Shown piece by piece: positions 26,617 through 35,664 of a DNA stretch of 64,000 bases. The stretch spans positions 372,001-436,000 of the forward strand of contig NZ_QGGR01000004.1 in NCBI RefSeq assembly GCF_003148685.1. Direction: 5' to 3'. The translations under genes were made by a program, and so were the position numbers. The first letter of the stretch is position 1, and each line of letters opens with the position of its first letter. The stretch comes from Actinoplanes xinjiangensis. GTDB taxonomy: Bacteria > Actinomycetota > Actinomycetes > Mycobacteriales > Micromonosporaceae. A model generated the notes under the pieces. That model made no database searches, was not told the DNA's origin, and worked only from the letters and a program-made list of their open reading frames with translations.

Positions 26617-26670
26617 TTATTTCCGGCTGAGGCGTCTGAAATACAGAAACGCCGAATCTGTCCGGATTTG

Positions 26671-27339
26671 TTAGAACTTTGGAGCGTCCGGCGCTTCCAG
26701 CAGACCGAGCCGGAGCGCCGTCATCAGCGCCTGCGCCCGGTTGGCCGCACCCAGCTTCTCGTAGAGCTTCGAGATGTGGGTCTTCGCCGTCGACTCCGAC
26801 ACGAAGAGCTGCTTGGCGATGCCGGCGACGCTCATGCCGTCGGCCAGCAGGCGCAGCACCTGACCCTCACGCGGTGAGAGCTGCGGGCCGGACGGGGCGA
26901 GACGCCGCTTCATGGCCTCGGCCAGATCGGCCGCGGTGAACGCACTCGGCGCCGACGCGGCATGCCGGGCAGCCGCCACGACCTCGTCGGCCGGAGCGGT
27001 CTTGGGCACGAACGCGCTGGCCCCGGCCTCGAGAGCGCCGAAGAGCTGATCGTCGCCCGCATACATGGTCAGGACCACGATGCCCATGTTGGCATTGTTC
27101 TTCCGCAGGGCTCGGGTCGCCTCCAGGCCACTGCCGTCGGGCAGGCGCAGGTCCATGATCACGACATCCGGCTGGAGTGCGCCGGCCTGGCGCACCGCCT
27201 CCGCCGCCGTGGCGGCCTCGCCGACGACCTCGAACTGACGGTCGCGCTCGAATGCGTGTCGCAGTCCCTTACGGATCAGGTCGTGATCGTCGACAAGGAG
27301 GACCTTGGTGCGCGTCGTCGGCGCAGGACTGGTCGACAT
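26671..27339 (-). CDS. NarL/LuxR-type response regulator
   Basis: 222 residues. Receiver domain with VDDHD, phospho-acceptor Asp in VVIMDLRLPDG, and FVPKTAP with the conserved Lys. C-terminal LuxR helix-turn-helix (about 155-215): LSPREGQVLRLLADGMSVAG then STAKTHISKLYEKLG. It lies 7 bp after a histidine kinase, with which it forms a two-component pair. Confidence 0.93.
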   Translation of the reverse strand: MSTSPAPTTRTKVLLVDDHDLIRKGLRHAFERDRQFEVVGEAATAAEAVRQAGALQPDVVIMDLRLPDGSGLEATRALRKNNANMGIVVLTMYAGDDQLFGALEAGASAFVPKTAPADEVVAAARHAASAPSAFTAADLAEAMKRRLAPSGPQLSPREGQVLRLLADGMSVAGIAKQLFVSESTAKTHISKLYEKLGAANRAQALMTALRLGLLEAPDAPKF

Positions 27340-27346
27340 GCTCGGG

Positions 27347-29023
27347 TTACTCCCCTTCTGGAGCTGAAACGCTATCCCGCACGCTATCGCGCCGAGGCGG
27401 GGTTCCGAGCACTACAGCGACGGTTGTCCCGCTGGGGTGTCGCGGCGTGATCTTGAGTCGGCCTCGGATGCGTTCGGCGCGTTCCGCCATGATGGTAAGA
27501 CCGTATCGGCCGTCAGGTCGCGTGTCAGCGAACCCCTTACCGTCGTCGGACACTTCGATTTCGGCGTAGGGCGGGTCGACGGTGCAGGTCACCCACAGGT
27601 TGGAGGCGCCCGCGTGCTTGCGCGCGTTGGTGATCGCCTCCTGGGCGATCCGGAGCAGCTCGGCCTCGGTCGCGGCCGGCAGCCGGGCCGTCGACTCGTC
27701 GAAGGTGAAGTGCACCCGCAGCCCGGCACTGGTGCCGAGGGTCCGCGCATATTCCGCGATGGCCGCCGCCAGGCCGCCGTTGCGGTCGACCTCGGACCGC
27801 AGCTCGAACAGGCTCAGCCGCAGCTCGGTGATCACCCGGGTCACCTCGGCCCGTAGCGTCCGCAGCTCCTCGGCGGTCTCCTCGGCGCCCTCCGGCAGCG
27901 TCGCCTGCGCGTTGTCGATGCCGTAGCCGACCATCACCAGCTCCTGCGCCACGCCGTCGTGGATCTCCCGGGCCAGGCGCTGGCGCTCCTCGTTGGTGGC
28001 CAGTGAGCGCACGTCGTCGAAGAGCAGGGCGGCCTCCAGCCGCAGCGAGGCCGGGCCGGTCACCTCGGTCACCGCCTGGACGACCGAGGACGGGTACGCC
28101 CCGGAGTCGTCCGTCTCCAGGATGACCAGGCCGATCGTCCGCACCCCGGCGACCAGCGGCACCACCAGCGAGGACACGTCGCCCCCGGGATGGCTGCGCG
28201 CCTGCGACCGGCTCGCCGTCTGTGGCTGCTGGGTGGCCCAGGCGTCGGCGATGCCCGAATCGGCGTCGAGGGTGGTCTCCCAGTCGACCCGCTCCGCGCC
28301 GGTCTGCGCCAGCACGACCAGGCGCCCGCCGCCGCTGGCCGACAGCACCGCGGCCCGGTGACCCGGCGCGACCACGCGCAGCTCCTCGAGCAGGTGCTCG
28401 GAGATGCCGCCCGGGTCGAGCGTGGCGCCCGGCAGCGAGCGGGCCACGCTGCGCAGCTGGGTCAGCAGGCGGGTGGCCTCCGCATACGGCTGGGGGGTGG
28501 GGTCGGGCGGCTGGAGCAGCTGGCGCATCGTCTCGGCGGCGAACGTGATGATCGCGCCCTGGACCAGCCACTGCACGCAGACGGCGTAGTAACCCTGGTC
28601 CAGCGTGGCGAAGGTGAACCCGCTGACAGTCATGGTGACGGCCGCCACCCCGAGCAGCGCGACGCCCTCGGCCTGCCGGCGGCGCAGTGCGGCGGTGAGC
28701 AGCGGCACGGCGAGATAGGGCAGGACCGCCTCGGCGCCGAAGCCGTTGGTGACCCGGTCGGCGGCGTCCGCCGCGGCGGCGACCGAGCCGGCGGCCATGC
28801 AGGTGACCACCACCTCGCCGATCCGCCCGAGCGGGGCCAGCACGGCGTGGCCGCGGGCCAGGAAGGAGGGCGCCGCCGCGACCGCCAGGAGCGCGATCCA
28901 GCCGAGCTGGGCGGTGCTGCCGGTGAAGGCGTAGGTGAGGGCGGCGACCAGCACGAGCATGACGGCGCGGGCCGCGGCTTCGGCCGGGCGGATGCGCGCG
29001 GGACCACTGGCGAGGGCTGGCAC
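27347..29023 (-). CDS. Sensor histidine kinase, HisKA_3 (NarX/DesK type)
   Basis: 558 residues. About five or six N-terminal membrane helices, a GAF-like region (about 200-330), dimerisation/phosphotransfer helix with REIHDGVAQELVMVGYG (phospho-His) and an ATPase domain with AITNARKHAGA and SDDGKGF. The GTG at 29023 is preferred over the ATG at 29053 because TACCAT ends 7 nt before it (leaderless) and the first helix follows soon after. Signal unknown. Partner regulator directly downstream. Confidence 0.9.
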   Translation of the reverse strand: MPALASGPARIRPAEAAARAVMLVLVAALTYAFTGSTAQLGWIALLAVAAAPSFLARGHAVLAPLGRIGEVVVTCMAAGSVAAAADAADRVTNGFGAEAVLPYLAVPLLTAALRRRQAEGVALLGVAAVTMTVSGFTFATLDQGYYAVCVQWLVQGAIITFAAETMRQLLQPPDPTPQPYAEATRLLTQLRSVARSLPGATLDPGGISEHLLEELRVVAPGHRAAVLSASGGGRLVVLAQTGAERVDWETTLDADSGIADAWATQQPQTASRSQARSHPGGDVSSLVVPLVAGVRTIGLVILETDDSGAYPSSVVQAVTEVTGPASLRLEAALLFDDVRSLATNEERQRLAREIHDGVAQELVMVGYGIDNAQATLPEGAEETAEELRTLRAEVTRVITELRLSLFELRSEVDRNGGLAAAIAEYARTLGTSAGLRVHFTFDESTARLPAATEAELLRIAQEAITNARKHAGASNLWVTCTVDPPYAEIEVSDDGKGFADTRPDGRYGLTIMAERAERIRGRLKITPRHPSGTTVAVVLGTPPRRDSVRDSVSAPEGE

Positions 29024-29030
29024 GTGACGG

Positions 29031-29036
29031 ATGGTA
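29031..29036 (-). promoter_or_regulatory. -10 box of histidine kinase gene (leaderless)
   Basis: TACCAT on the minus strand, 7 nt before the GTG at 29023. This decides the start: an ATG further upstream would lie before the predicted transcript start. Confidence 0.45.
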
Positions 29037-29147
29037 GCGGCAGGGACGGACATCGGCTCGTCCGCGCGCTGCCCGGCCGGGTGTCACGTCCCCGGGGGAC
29101 CCCCGCCGGACGCCGCCCCGGTCGCGTGATCCGTCGTGCCCGGCGGG

Positions 29148-29153
29148 TAGCCT
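29148..29153 (+). promoter_or_regulatory. -10 box of SRPBCC gene (leaderless)
   Basis: TAGCCT ends 7 nt before the ATG at 29161, with no ribosome site in the gap. Confidence 0.45.
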
Positions 29154-29160
29154 CGCGTGC

Positions 29161-29613
29161 ATGGCGGACACCTCGACACAGTCGATTCAGGTCCATGCGC
29201 CCCTGGCCCGGGTGGCGGCGGTGATCTGCGACTTCGCGCGTTACCCCGAGTGGGCGGAGTCGATCAAGCGGGTGGAGGTCCTCGAGGAGTACGAGGACGG
29301 TTATGCCGCGCAGGTGCGGTTCCAGATCGACGCCACCGTGCTGATCGACGAGTACACGTTGGAGTACGCGTACGCCGACGACCTGTCCCGGATCGAGTGG
29401 AGCCTGGTCGAGCCGTCGAAGACGCAGCGTTCCCAGGAGGGCTCCTACGACCTGGTGGAGAACGCGGACGGCAGCACGACCGTGACGTACACCCTTGCGG
29501 TGGATCTCGCGATCGGGATGCTGGGCATGTTCCGCCGCAAGGCCGAGAAAATGATCATGGATACGGCGCTGAAGGAGCTCAAGCGCCGTGTCGAGAGCCT
29601 GCCCGCGGCCTGA
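29161..29613 (+). CDS. SRPBCC (START/polyketide cyclase-like) protein
   Basis: 150 residues. SIQVHAPLARVAAVICDFARYPEWAESI is the family's N-terminal strand-helix; the C-terminal helix is EKMIMDTALKELKRRVESL. The fold binds hydrophobic ligands. Same position as Rv2185c in Mycobacterium (from memory). Ligand unknown. Starts a run of four or five plus-strand genes with short gaps. Confidence 0.88.
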   Translation: MADTSTQSIQVHAPLARVAAVICDFARYPEWAESIKRVEVLEEYEDGYAAQVRFQIDATVLIDEYTLEYAYADDLSRIEWSLVEPSKTQRSQEGSYDLVENADGSTTVTYTLAVDLAIGMLGMFRRKAEKMIMDTALKELKRRVESLPAA

Positions 29614-29636
29614 GCCGCCGGCCGAGGGGAGCGGAG

Positions 29637-30443
29637 ATGCCCGGATCAGCTCGGGAGGAAGCCGAACGGCTGGTCGCGGCGATCCTCGCCCGGACGACGT
29701 CGGCGGCCGGTGGCACGTCCGGGGACGGTTTCGGTCTCCTGGGCGAGTCGGTCGCCGGCCTGATCGGTGTGCTCGGCCGTGACGATCTCTCCACCGGCAG
29801 CGCCGAGTGCTGCGTCTGCCCGGTGTGCAAGGCCATCGCGGCGGTGCGCGACCCCAGCCCGGAGACCGCCGAGCGGCTCGCCGCCAGCGCCGGCGAGATC
29901 GCCGGCGGGGTGGCCGGGCTGATGCGTGCCTTCTCGTCGATGGCGGGCGAGCGCCCGCGCACGCCGACGCCGCGCGGCCGTTCCGCGCCCGCCTCGTCCT
30001 CGCCGGACCGGGCCTGGTCCGCGGCGACCCGGACCACGGACGTGGCGGACGAGCCGCCCGCGCCCGACGCGGGAAGCGACCCGTGGGGAGCGGCCAGCGC
30101 CGCCGACGCCCGTGAGGCCGCCGCCGCGGCCCGGGCCCGCGCCGCCGCCGCGGAGGAGGCCGTCGCGCGGGCCGTCGCGCAGGCGACGAAGGCCCGCGCC
30201 GCCGCGGCCGCGCAGGAGGCAGCCGCTAAGGCCCGGGCGGCCGGGACTCCGGACCGGGGAGCCGCCGGCCCGGTCCCGGGCGGATCCCGGACGGGCGGCG
30301 ACGTGTGGGCCATGGCCACGTCGGAGGTGGCCGCAAGCGACCCGGCCGAGCCCCGTAGCGTGGATCATGAGCTGGGCGCCTCGGTGCCCGAGGACCGCGA
30401 GCCGGGCCAGGGCGACGACGCCCGCCCCGGCACCGCGGTGTGA
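29637..30443 (+). CDS. Alanine-rich protein with CPVC motif
   Basis: 268 residues. N-terminal helical part with AECCVCPVCKAIAAVRDPSPE (about 57-78), which may bind metal. The remainder is Ala/Arg-rich, low complexity and probably disordered or coiled coil (about 150-205). GGGGAGCGG precedes the ATG. Similar proteins occur between the SRPBCC and glucokinase genes in Streptomyces (from memory). Function unknown. Confidence 0.65.
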   Translation: MPGSAREEAERLVAAILARTTSAAGGTSGDGFGLLGESVAGLIGVLGRDDLSTGSAECCVCPVCKAIAAVRDPSPETAERLAASAGEIAGGVAGLMRAFSSMAGERPRTPTPRGRSAPASSSPDRAWSAATRTTDVADEPPAPDAGSDPWGAASAADAREAAAAARARAAAAEEAVARAVAQATKARAAAAAQEAAAKARAAGTPDRGAAGPVPGGSRTGGDVWAMATSEVAASDPAEPRSVDHELGASVPEDREPGQGDDARPGTAV

Positions 30444-30468
30444 CTTGTTTGCAGAGGGGACGGGCAGC

Positions 30469-31416
30469 GTGACGCTGACCATCGGAATCGACGTCGGCGG
30501 CACCAAGGTCGCCGGTGGTGTCGTCGACGAGCAGGGCAACGTGCTCGCGTCGAACCGCCGGCCGACGCCGGCGGACGACCCGGCCGGCACCCGCGACACG
30601 ATCGTCGAGGTGGCCGCCGAGTTGGTGGCGCAGTACCCGACCGCGACGGCGATCGGGATCGGCGCCGCCGCGTGGATCGACGCCACCGGTTCGACGGTGC
30701 TGTTCGCACCGAACCTGGCCTGGCGCGACGAGCCGCTGCGCGACTACGTGGGCAAGGCGATCGGCCTGCCGGTCGTGCTGGACAACGACGCCAACGTGGC
30801 CGCCTGGGCGGAGTTCCGGTTCGGGGTCGGCAAGCAGGCCGAGTCGATGGTGATGATCACCGTGGGCACCGGCATCGGCGGCGCGATCGTGGTCAACGGC
30901 AACCTGTGGCGCGGCGCCAACGGCATCGCCGCCGAGCTGGGGCACATCCAGTCCGTCCCGGACGGGCATCCGTGCGGCTGCGGCCGGCTCGGCTGCCTGG
31001 AGCAGTATGCGAGCGGCAACGCCCTGGTCCGCTTCGGCCGGGCCGGTGCGCGGCAGGAGCCGGAGCGGGCGGCGAAGCTGCTCGAACTGGCCGGTGGCGA
31101 CGCTCTGGCGATCACCGGCCGGCAGATCACCGAGGCGGCGCGGTCCGGCGACGGGGTCGCGATGGACGCCTTCGCCCAGGTGGGGTACTGGCTCGGGGTG
31201 GCGCTCGCCGACCTCGCGCAGAGCCTGGACCCGCAGATCATGGTGATCGGCGGTGGCGTGATCGACGCGGGGCCGCTGCTGATGGGGCCGCTCGAACGGA
31301 CGTACCGGGAGCAGCTCGCCAACCGGGACCGCTTCCCGGTGGCCGAGATCCACGCCGCCCGGATGGGCAACGCCGCCGGTGTGGTGGGCGCGGCCGACCT
31401 CGCCCGGCGCGGCTGA
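30469..31416 (+). CDS. glk: ROK-family glucokinase
   Basis: 315 residues. ATP site IGIDVGGTKVAGGVVDE, catalytic Asp in LDNDANVAAWAEF, GTGIGGAIVVNG, the glucose-site GHI, and the ROK zinc motif CGCGRLGCLEQYAS. All kinase residues are present, unlike the ROK repressor later in the window. Phosphorylates glucose to glucose 6-phosphate; in Streptomyces this type (glkA) also takes part in carbon catabolite control. GTG with AGAGGGGA upstream. Confidence 0.92.
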   Translation: MTLTIGIDVGGTKVAGGVVDEQGNVLASNRRPTPADDPAGTRDTIVEVAAELVAQYPTATAIGIGAAAWIDATGSTVLFAPNLAWRDEPLRDYVGKAIGLPVVLDNDANVAAWAEFRFGVGKQAESMVMITVGTGIGGAIVVNGNLWRGANGIAAELGHIQSVPDGHPCGCGRLGCLEQYASGNALVRFGRAGARQEPERAAKLLELAGGDALAITGRQITEAARSGDGVAMDAFAQVGYWLGVALADLAQSLDPQIMVIGGGVIDAGPLLMGPLERTYREQLANRDRFPVAEIHAARMGNAAGVVGAADLARRG

Positions 31417-31427
31417 GGCGGCCGGGG

Positions 31428-32105
31428 ATGTCCGGGGTTCCGCTGCGGGTGGTCAGCTACAACGTCCACGGGTTGCGGGACGATCGGGCCGCGCTGTCCG
31501 GCCTGGTCCGTGACCTGGCCCCGGACGTCCTCGTCGTGCAGGAGGCGCCGCGCCGCTTCCGGTGGCGGCAGAAATGCGCCGCACTGGCCGCCGAGACCGG
31601 CCTGGTGGTGGCCGCCGGTGGTCTGCCGTCACTGGGCAACCTGCTGCTGGTCAGCCTGCGGGTGGCGACCCGGCGGACCTGGTGCATGCGCTACCCGCTG
31701 ACCCCGGGCCGGCACCTGCGGGGAGCCGCCTTCGCCGAGTGTGCGGTGCGCGGCGCCGCGTTCACCGTCTCCGGCTCGCATCTGGCCACCGACGCGGCCG
31801 AGCGGCCCGCCCAGGCGCAGTACTGGAAGGCGGAGCTGGACAAGCTCGACGGCCCGGTGATCGTCGCCGCCGACCTCAACGAGGGGCCCGGTGGCGGCGC
31901 CTGGCGGACGGTCGAGGACGGGCTGGTCGGCTCGACCGCTGACGTGCCCACCTTCCCGGCGTCGGTGCCGAGCCGGCGCATCGACGCGCTCTTCGTCAGC
32001 CCCGACGTGACCATCGAACATTACGAGATCATCTCGACCGACCGGGCCCGCGTCGCGAGCGATCATCTACCGATCGTCGCGGACCTTCTGCTCCCTTCCT
32101 CCTAG
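31428..32105 (+). CDS. Endonuclease/exonuclease/phosphatase-family protein
   Basis: 225 residues. VVSYNVHGLRDD, VVQEAP (metal-binding Glu), GSHLATD, AADLNEGPGG and a final ASDHLPIVADL (catalytic Asp-His) mark the EEP fold. It could cleave nucleic acid or a phosphodiester/inositol phosphate; the sequence does not decide. 11 bp after glucokinase. Confidence 0.85.
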   Translation: MSGVPLRVVSYNVHGLRDDRAALSGLVRDLAPDVLVVQEAPRRFRWRQKCAALAAETGLVVAAGGLPSLGNLLLVSLRVATRRTWCMRYPLTPGRHLRGAAFAECAVRGAAFTVSGSHLATDAAERPAQAQYWKAELDKLDGPVIVAADLNEGPGGGAWRTVEDGLVGSTADVPTFPASVPSRRIDALFVSPDVTIEHYEIISTDRARVASDHLPIVADLLLPSS

Positions 32106-32130
32106 GGGCGCCGTCTGCAAGGATCGCCGG

Positions 32131-33450
32131 GTGCAAGACTCCCCGGACCTCGGAGACCGTGGCGGCGCCGTCTGCGTCGTCGGCGCCGGCGCCAGCGGCC
32201 TGACCGCCATCAAGAACCTGCGTGAGCTGGGCTTCGCGGTCGACTGCTACGAGCGCGAGACCTCGGTCGGCGGTGCCTGGAACTGGCGGCACGACCGCAG
32301 CCCGGTCTATGCCGGGACCCACCTGATCTCGTCCCGGCCGCTCACCGAGTTCCCCGACTTCCCGATGCCGGACACGTGGCCCGACTACCCGCACCACAGT
32401 CAGGTCCTCGAATACCTGGAGCGCTACGCGAAGCACTTCGGGCTGGGCGAGCACATCTGGTACGGCATGGAGGTCACGTCCATCGTCCCGGCCGGCGACG
32501 GCCGCTGGGACGTGACCATCCAGTCGACCGGCGGCGGCACGTCCCGGGTGCAGCGCTACGCCGCCGTGGTGATCGCCAACGGGCACAACTGGGCGCCGGT
32601 CGTCCCGGAGATCCCGGGTGACTTCGACGGCCAGGTGATCCACGCGAGTGCGTACAAGGAGCCGTCCCGGCTGCGCGGTCGCCGGGTGCTGGTGATCGGC
32701 GGTGGCAACACCGGCTGTGACATCGCGGTCGAGGCGGCCCAGCACGCCACCCGGGTGTGGCACTCGACCCGGCGCGGCTACTGGTACTTCCCGAAGTACG
32801 TGGGCAACCGCCCGGCCGACCAGGTCTACCACCGCCGGATGTCCGCGTGGCTGCGGGACCGGCGGTTCCGCCGTACCGCCGCCGACCTGACCCGCTGGGG
32901 TGTGCCCGCCCCGGACCACGCCCCGCTGGAGAGCCACCCGATCGTCAACGGCCTGCTGCCGCACTACCTGGGGCACGGCCGGATCGAGGCGGTGCCGGAC
33001 GTGACCCGCTGGGACGGTGCGTCCGTGGAGCTGTCCGACGGCCGGCGGATCGAGCCGGAGCTGGTGATCACCGCGACCGGCTACCGGCCGCGGTTCGACT
33101 TCCTCGCCCCCGAACTGCTCGACATCGACGAGGACGGCCGCCCGGACCTGCACCTGCACGCGTTCGCCCGCAAGCACCCGACACTCGCCGTGGTCGGGCT
33201 CGTCCAGCCCTCCGCCGGGCTGTTCCCGCTGGCGCACTGGCAGAGCGTCGCGGTGGCCCGCTGGCTGCGGCTGCGGACCACGGACCCGGACAAGGCCGCC
33301 GCGGTGCAGAAGGAGGAGTCGCAGCGGCCGTTGGAGTCCTGGTCCCGCCGCCGCGTCGTGCCCACCCGGCGGCACTGGTTCGAGGTCGACCACGTCGACT
33401 ACCTGAAGGCCGTGGAGAGCCTGCTGAACCGCATGGAGTCGATCAGGTGA
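32131..33450 (+). CDS. Flavin-containing monooxygenase (FMO-like)
   Basis: 439 residues. FAD site VVGAGASGLTA, FMO motif FDGQVIHASAYK, NADPH site VIGGGNTGCDIA and ATGYRPRF. It would oxygenate a soft nucleophile (N or S) or a ketone using NADPH and oxygen. GTG start with AAGGA 7 nt upstream. The next gene overlaps its stop by 4 bp. Confidence 0.9.
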   Translation: MQDSPDLGDRGGAVCVVGAGASGLTAIKNLRELGFAVDCYERETSVGGAWNWRHDRSPVYAGTHLISSRPLTEFPDFPMPDTWPDYPHHSQVLEYLERYAKHFGLGEHIWYGMEVTSIVPAGDGRWDVTIQSTGGGTSRVQRYAAVVIANGHNWAPVVPEIPGDFDGQVIHASAYKEPSRLRGRRVLVIGGGNTGCDIAVEAAQHATRVWHSTRRGYWYFPKYVGNRPADQVYHRRMSAWLRDRRFRRTAADLTRWGVPAPDHAPLESHPIVNGLLPHYLGHGRIEAVPDVTRWDGASVELSDGRRIEPELVITATGYRPRFDFLAPELLDIDEDGRPDLHLHAFARKHPTLAVVGLVQPSAGLFPLAHWQSVAVARWLRLRTTDPDKAAAVQKEESQRPLESWSRRRVVPTRRHWFEVDHVDYLKAVESLLNRMESIR

Positions 33451-34220
33451 GTGAGCTGCTGCGTTTCGAGGACTGGTCGGACCCGGTCCCGGCGGCCGAG
33501 CGGGAGGTCGTCTCCCGGCTGCCCGACGAGGACCGGGACCGTCCGCCGTTGCTGTTCGTACCCGGCCTGGGCCACGGTGCCTGGGCGTTCGCCGAGCACT
33601 GGCTGGCGCACGCCGCCGGCCGTGGTTTCCCCGCGCACGCGGTCTCCCCGCGCCCCGGCGGCGATCTGCGGGCGCAGGCGCACGACGTGGTGCAGGTGGC
33701 GGCCTCGCTGCCGCGCCAGACCGTGCTGATCGGCCACGGCACCGGCGCCCGCGTGGTGGCCCGGGCGCTGGGCCGCTACCCGGCCCGGGCGGCGGTCCTG
33801 GTCGCGCCGGTGCTGGACGGCTGGGCGGCCCTGGGCGCGGCGCTTCGCAGCAACCCGGCCGGGACGGTGCCGGCCCTGTTCGGCGGCCGGCTGAGATTCT
33901 CCGGGCGGCAGCTGTTCGGACCGGACCTCCCGGCCGGGGAGGCGGCGGCGTACCTGGAGCGGATCGGTGCCCGGCCGCGGGCCGAGCTGTTCGCCCGGGA
34001 CGATCTGCCCACGCCGGTCGGCGGGCCGCCCACGCTCGTGGTGGGCAGCCCGGACGACCGGGTGGTGCCGCGGCCCGCCCTGGACCGGGCGGCTGCCCGC
34101 TACGGCGGTGCTCCGCTGCTCTTCCCGGGCATGGGGCACTACCTGATGCTCGAGACGACGTGGGCCGAACCGATCGACGCGATCCTGGACTGGCTGGACA
34201 AGGAGCTACCGCGGGCCTAG
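33447..34220 (+). CDS. Alpha/beta-hydrolase fold protein lacking the nucleophile Ser
   Basis: 257 residues. PGLGHGAWAF forms the oxyanion-hole loop, GSPDDRVV the acid and GMGHYLM the His. The nucleophile elbow reads GHGTG (Gly96 to Gly100), so the catalytic Ser is replaced by Gly98. It overlaps the monooxygenase stop (GTGA), so the two are co-translated. It may be a non-hydrolytic partner or lyase-like enzyme. Its 3' end overlaps the otsA 3' end by 15 bp. Confidence 0.8.
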   Translation: MSELLRFEDWSDPVPAAEREVVSRLPDEDRDRPPLLFVPGLGHGAWAFAEHWLAHAAGRGFPAHAVSPRPGGDLRAQAHDVVQVAASLPRQTVLIGHGTGARVVARALGRYPARAAVLVAPVLDGWAALGAALRSNPAGTVPALFGGRLRFSGRQLFGPDLPAGEAAAYLERIGARPRAELFARDDLPTPVGGPPTLVVGSPDDRVVPRPALDRAAARYGGAPLLFPGMGHYLMLETTWAEPIDAILDWLDKELPRA

Positions 34221-35630
34221 CGGCGGCAGCCGTTCGGCGAGCCGCCCGGTGTGATCGAGAGCGGTCAGGTAGGCCCGTGCCCACGCCATGATGTCGTGCT
34301 GCGCCAGGTGCCGCCGCATGGCCGTCATCCGGGCGTTCAGGTCGGCGTGGTCCGCCTCCATGGCCTGGAGCAGGGTCTGCTTGAGCCCGTCCACGTCGTG
34401 CGGGTTGACCAGGAACGCCTGCGGAAGCTCGGCGGCCGCCCCGGCGAACTCGCTGAGCACCAGCGCGCCGGCGTCGTCCTCCCGGGCCGCCACGAACTCC
34501 TTGGCGACCAGGTTCATCCCGTCCCGCAGCGGGGTCACCACCATGACGTCCGCGGTCAGGTAGAGGGCGGCCAGCTCGGAGCGGCCGAACCGCTGGTTGA
34601 GGTAATGGATGGCGGGCTCACCGACCCGGCCGTACTCACCGTTGATCCGGCCGACCTCGCCCTCGATCCGGTCGCGCAGGCCGCGGTAGCTCTCCACCCG
34701 CTCCCGGCTGGGCACCGCCACCTGGACCATCACCGTGTCCCGTACCTTCACGAACCCGTCGCGCAGCAGCTCGCTGTACGCCGTGAGCCGGTGCTCGATG
34801 CCCTTGGTCCAGTCGATGCGGTCGACGCTGAGCAGCACCCGTTTCGGCTGTCCGAGATCGTGTCGCAGCTGCCGGGCCTGGCTGACCACGTCCGGCCGGG
34901 TGGCCAGCGCCCGCATCTCGGCCACGTCGATGGAGACCGGGAACGCGCCGGTACGCACGGTCCGCCCGTCGACGGTGATGGCGCGGTCGGTGGCCGCCAC
35001 GCCGAGCAGCTTCTTGGCCAGCTGGGCGACGTTGTGCGCGGCCTGCTCGCGCTGGAATCCGACCAGGTCGGCGCCGAGCATCCCGCGCAGCAGCTCGACC
35101 CGGCGGGGCAGCTGCATGTACAGCTCCGGCGGCGGGAACGGCACGTGCAGGAAGAAGCCGATCAGCAGGTCGGGCCGCAGCTCCCGGAGCATCGCCGGGA
35201 CGAGCTGGAGATGGTAGTCCTGCACCCAGACGGCGGCGCCCGGCTCGGCCACCTCGGCGGCGGCCTCGGCGAACCGGCGGTTCACCGTCCGGTACGTCTC
35301 CCACCAGCCCCGGTCGAAGATCGGCTGCTGCACCGCGTCGTGGTAGAGCGGCCACAGGGTCGAGTTGGCGAAGCCCTCGTAGTAGCCGCGCAGCTCCTTC
35401 TCGGTCAGTGCCACGGGCCGTAGCCGCAGACTGCCGACGTCGGGCAGGGCCGGTGCCGGGCCCACCCCGCCGGCCCAGCCGACCCAGGTGGCCGGGGTCT
35501 GCTCCAGGATCGCGTGCAGGGCGCTGGCCAGGCCGCCTGGGCTGCGGCGCCACTCACAGGCGCCGTCGGGCGCGGCGCTGTCGTCCAGGGGCAGACGGTT
35601 GGCGATGACGACGAGCGAACTCTGACGCAT
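34206..35630 (-). CDS. otsA: Trehalose-6-phosphate synthase
   Basis: 474 residues, GT20. ANRLP near the N-terminus, [26 protein letters not shown] and [15 protein letters not shown] are the glucose-6-phosphate and UDP/GDP-glucose binding motifs. No phosphatase domain and no otsB gene in the window. ATG at 35630 preferred over the GTG just before it because TAACCT ends 6 nt upstream, a leaderless start. Confidence 0.95.
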   Translation of the reverse strand: MRQSSLVVIANRLPLDDSAAPDGACEWRRSPGGLASALHAILEQTPATWVGWAGGVGPAPALPDVGSLRLRPVALTEKELRGYYEGFANSTLWPLYHDAVQQPIFDRGWWETYRTVNRRFAEAAAEVAEPGAAVWVQDYHLQLVPAMLRELRPDLLIGFFLHVPFPPPELYMQLPRRVELLRGMLGADLVGFQREQAAHNVAQLAKKLLGVAATDRAITVDGRTVRTGAFPVSIDVAEMRALATRPDVVSQARQLRHDLGQPKRVLLSVDRIDWTKGIEHRLTAYSELLRDGFVKVRDTVMVQVAVPSRERVESYRGLRDRIEGEVGRINGEYGRVGEPAIHYLNQRFGRSELAALYLTADVMVVTPLRDGMNLVAKEFVAAREDDAGALVLSEFAGAAAELPQAFLVNPHDVDGLKQTLLQAMEADHADLNARMTAMRRHLAQHDIMAWARAYLTALDHTGRLAERLPPLGPR

Positions 35631-35636
35631 CACCGT

Positions 35637-35642
35637 AGGTTA
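35637..35642 (-). promoter_or_regulatory. -10 box of otsA (leaderless)
   Basis: TAACCT on the minus strand, 6 nt before the ATG at 35630. Confidence 0.45.
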
Positions 35643-35664
35643 CTGCTCGAACACCGACATCTGT

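Noticed and set aside
29157..29640. Upstream extension of the CPVC protein through the SRPBCC gene
   Set aside because: The SRPBCC frame is clearly the real gene there; the ATG at 29637 with its own ribosome site is the start.
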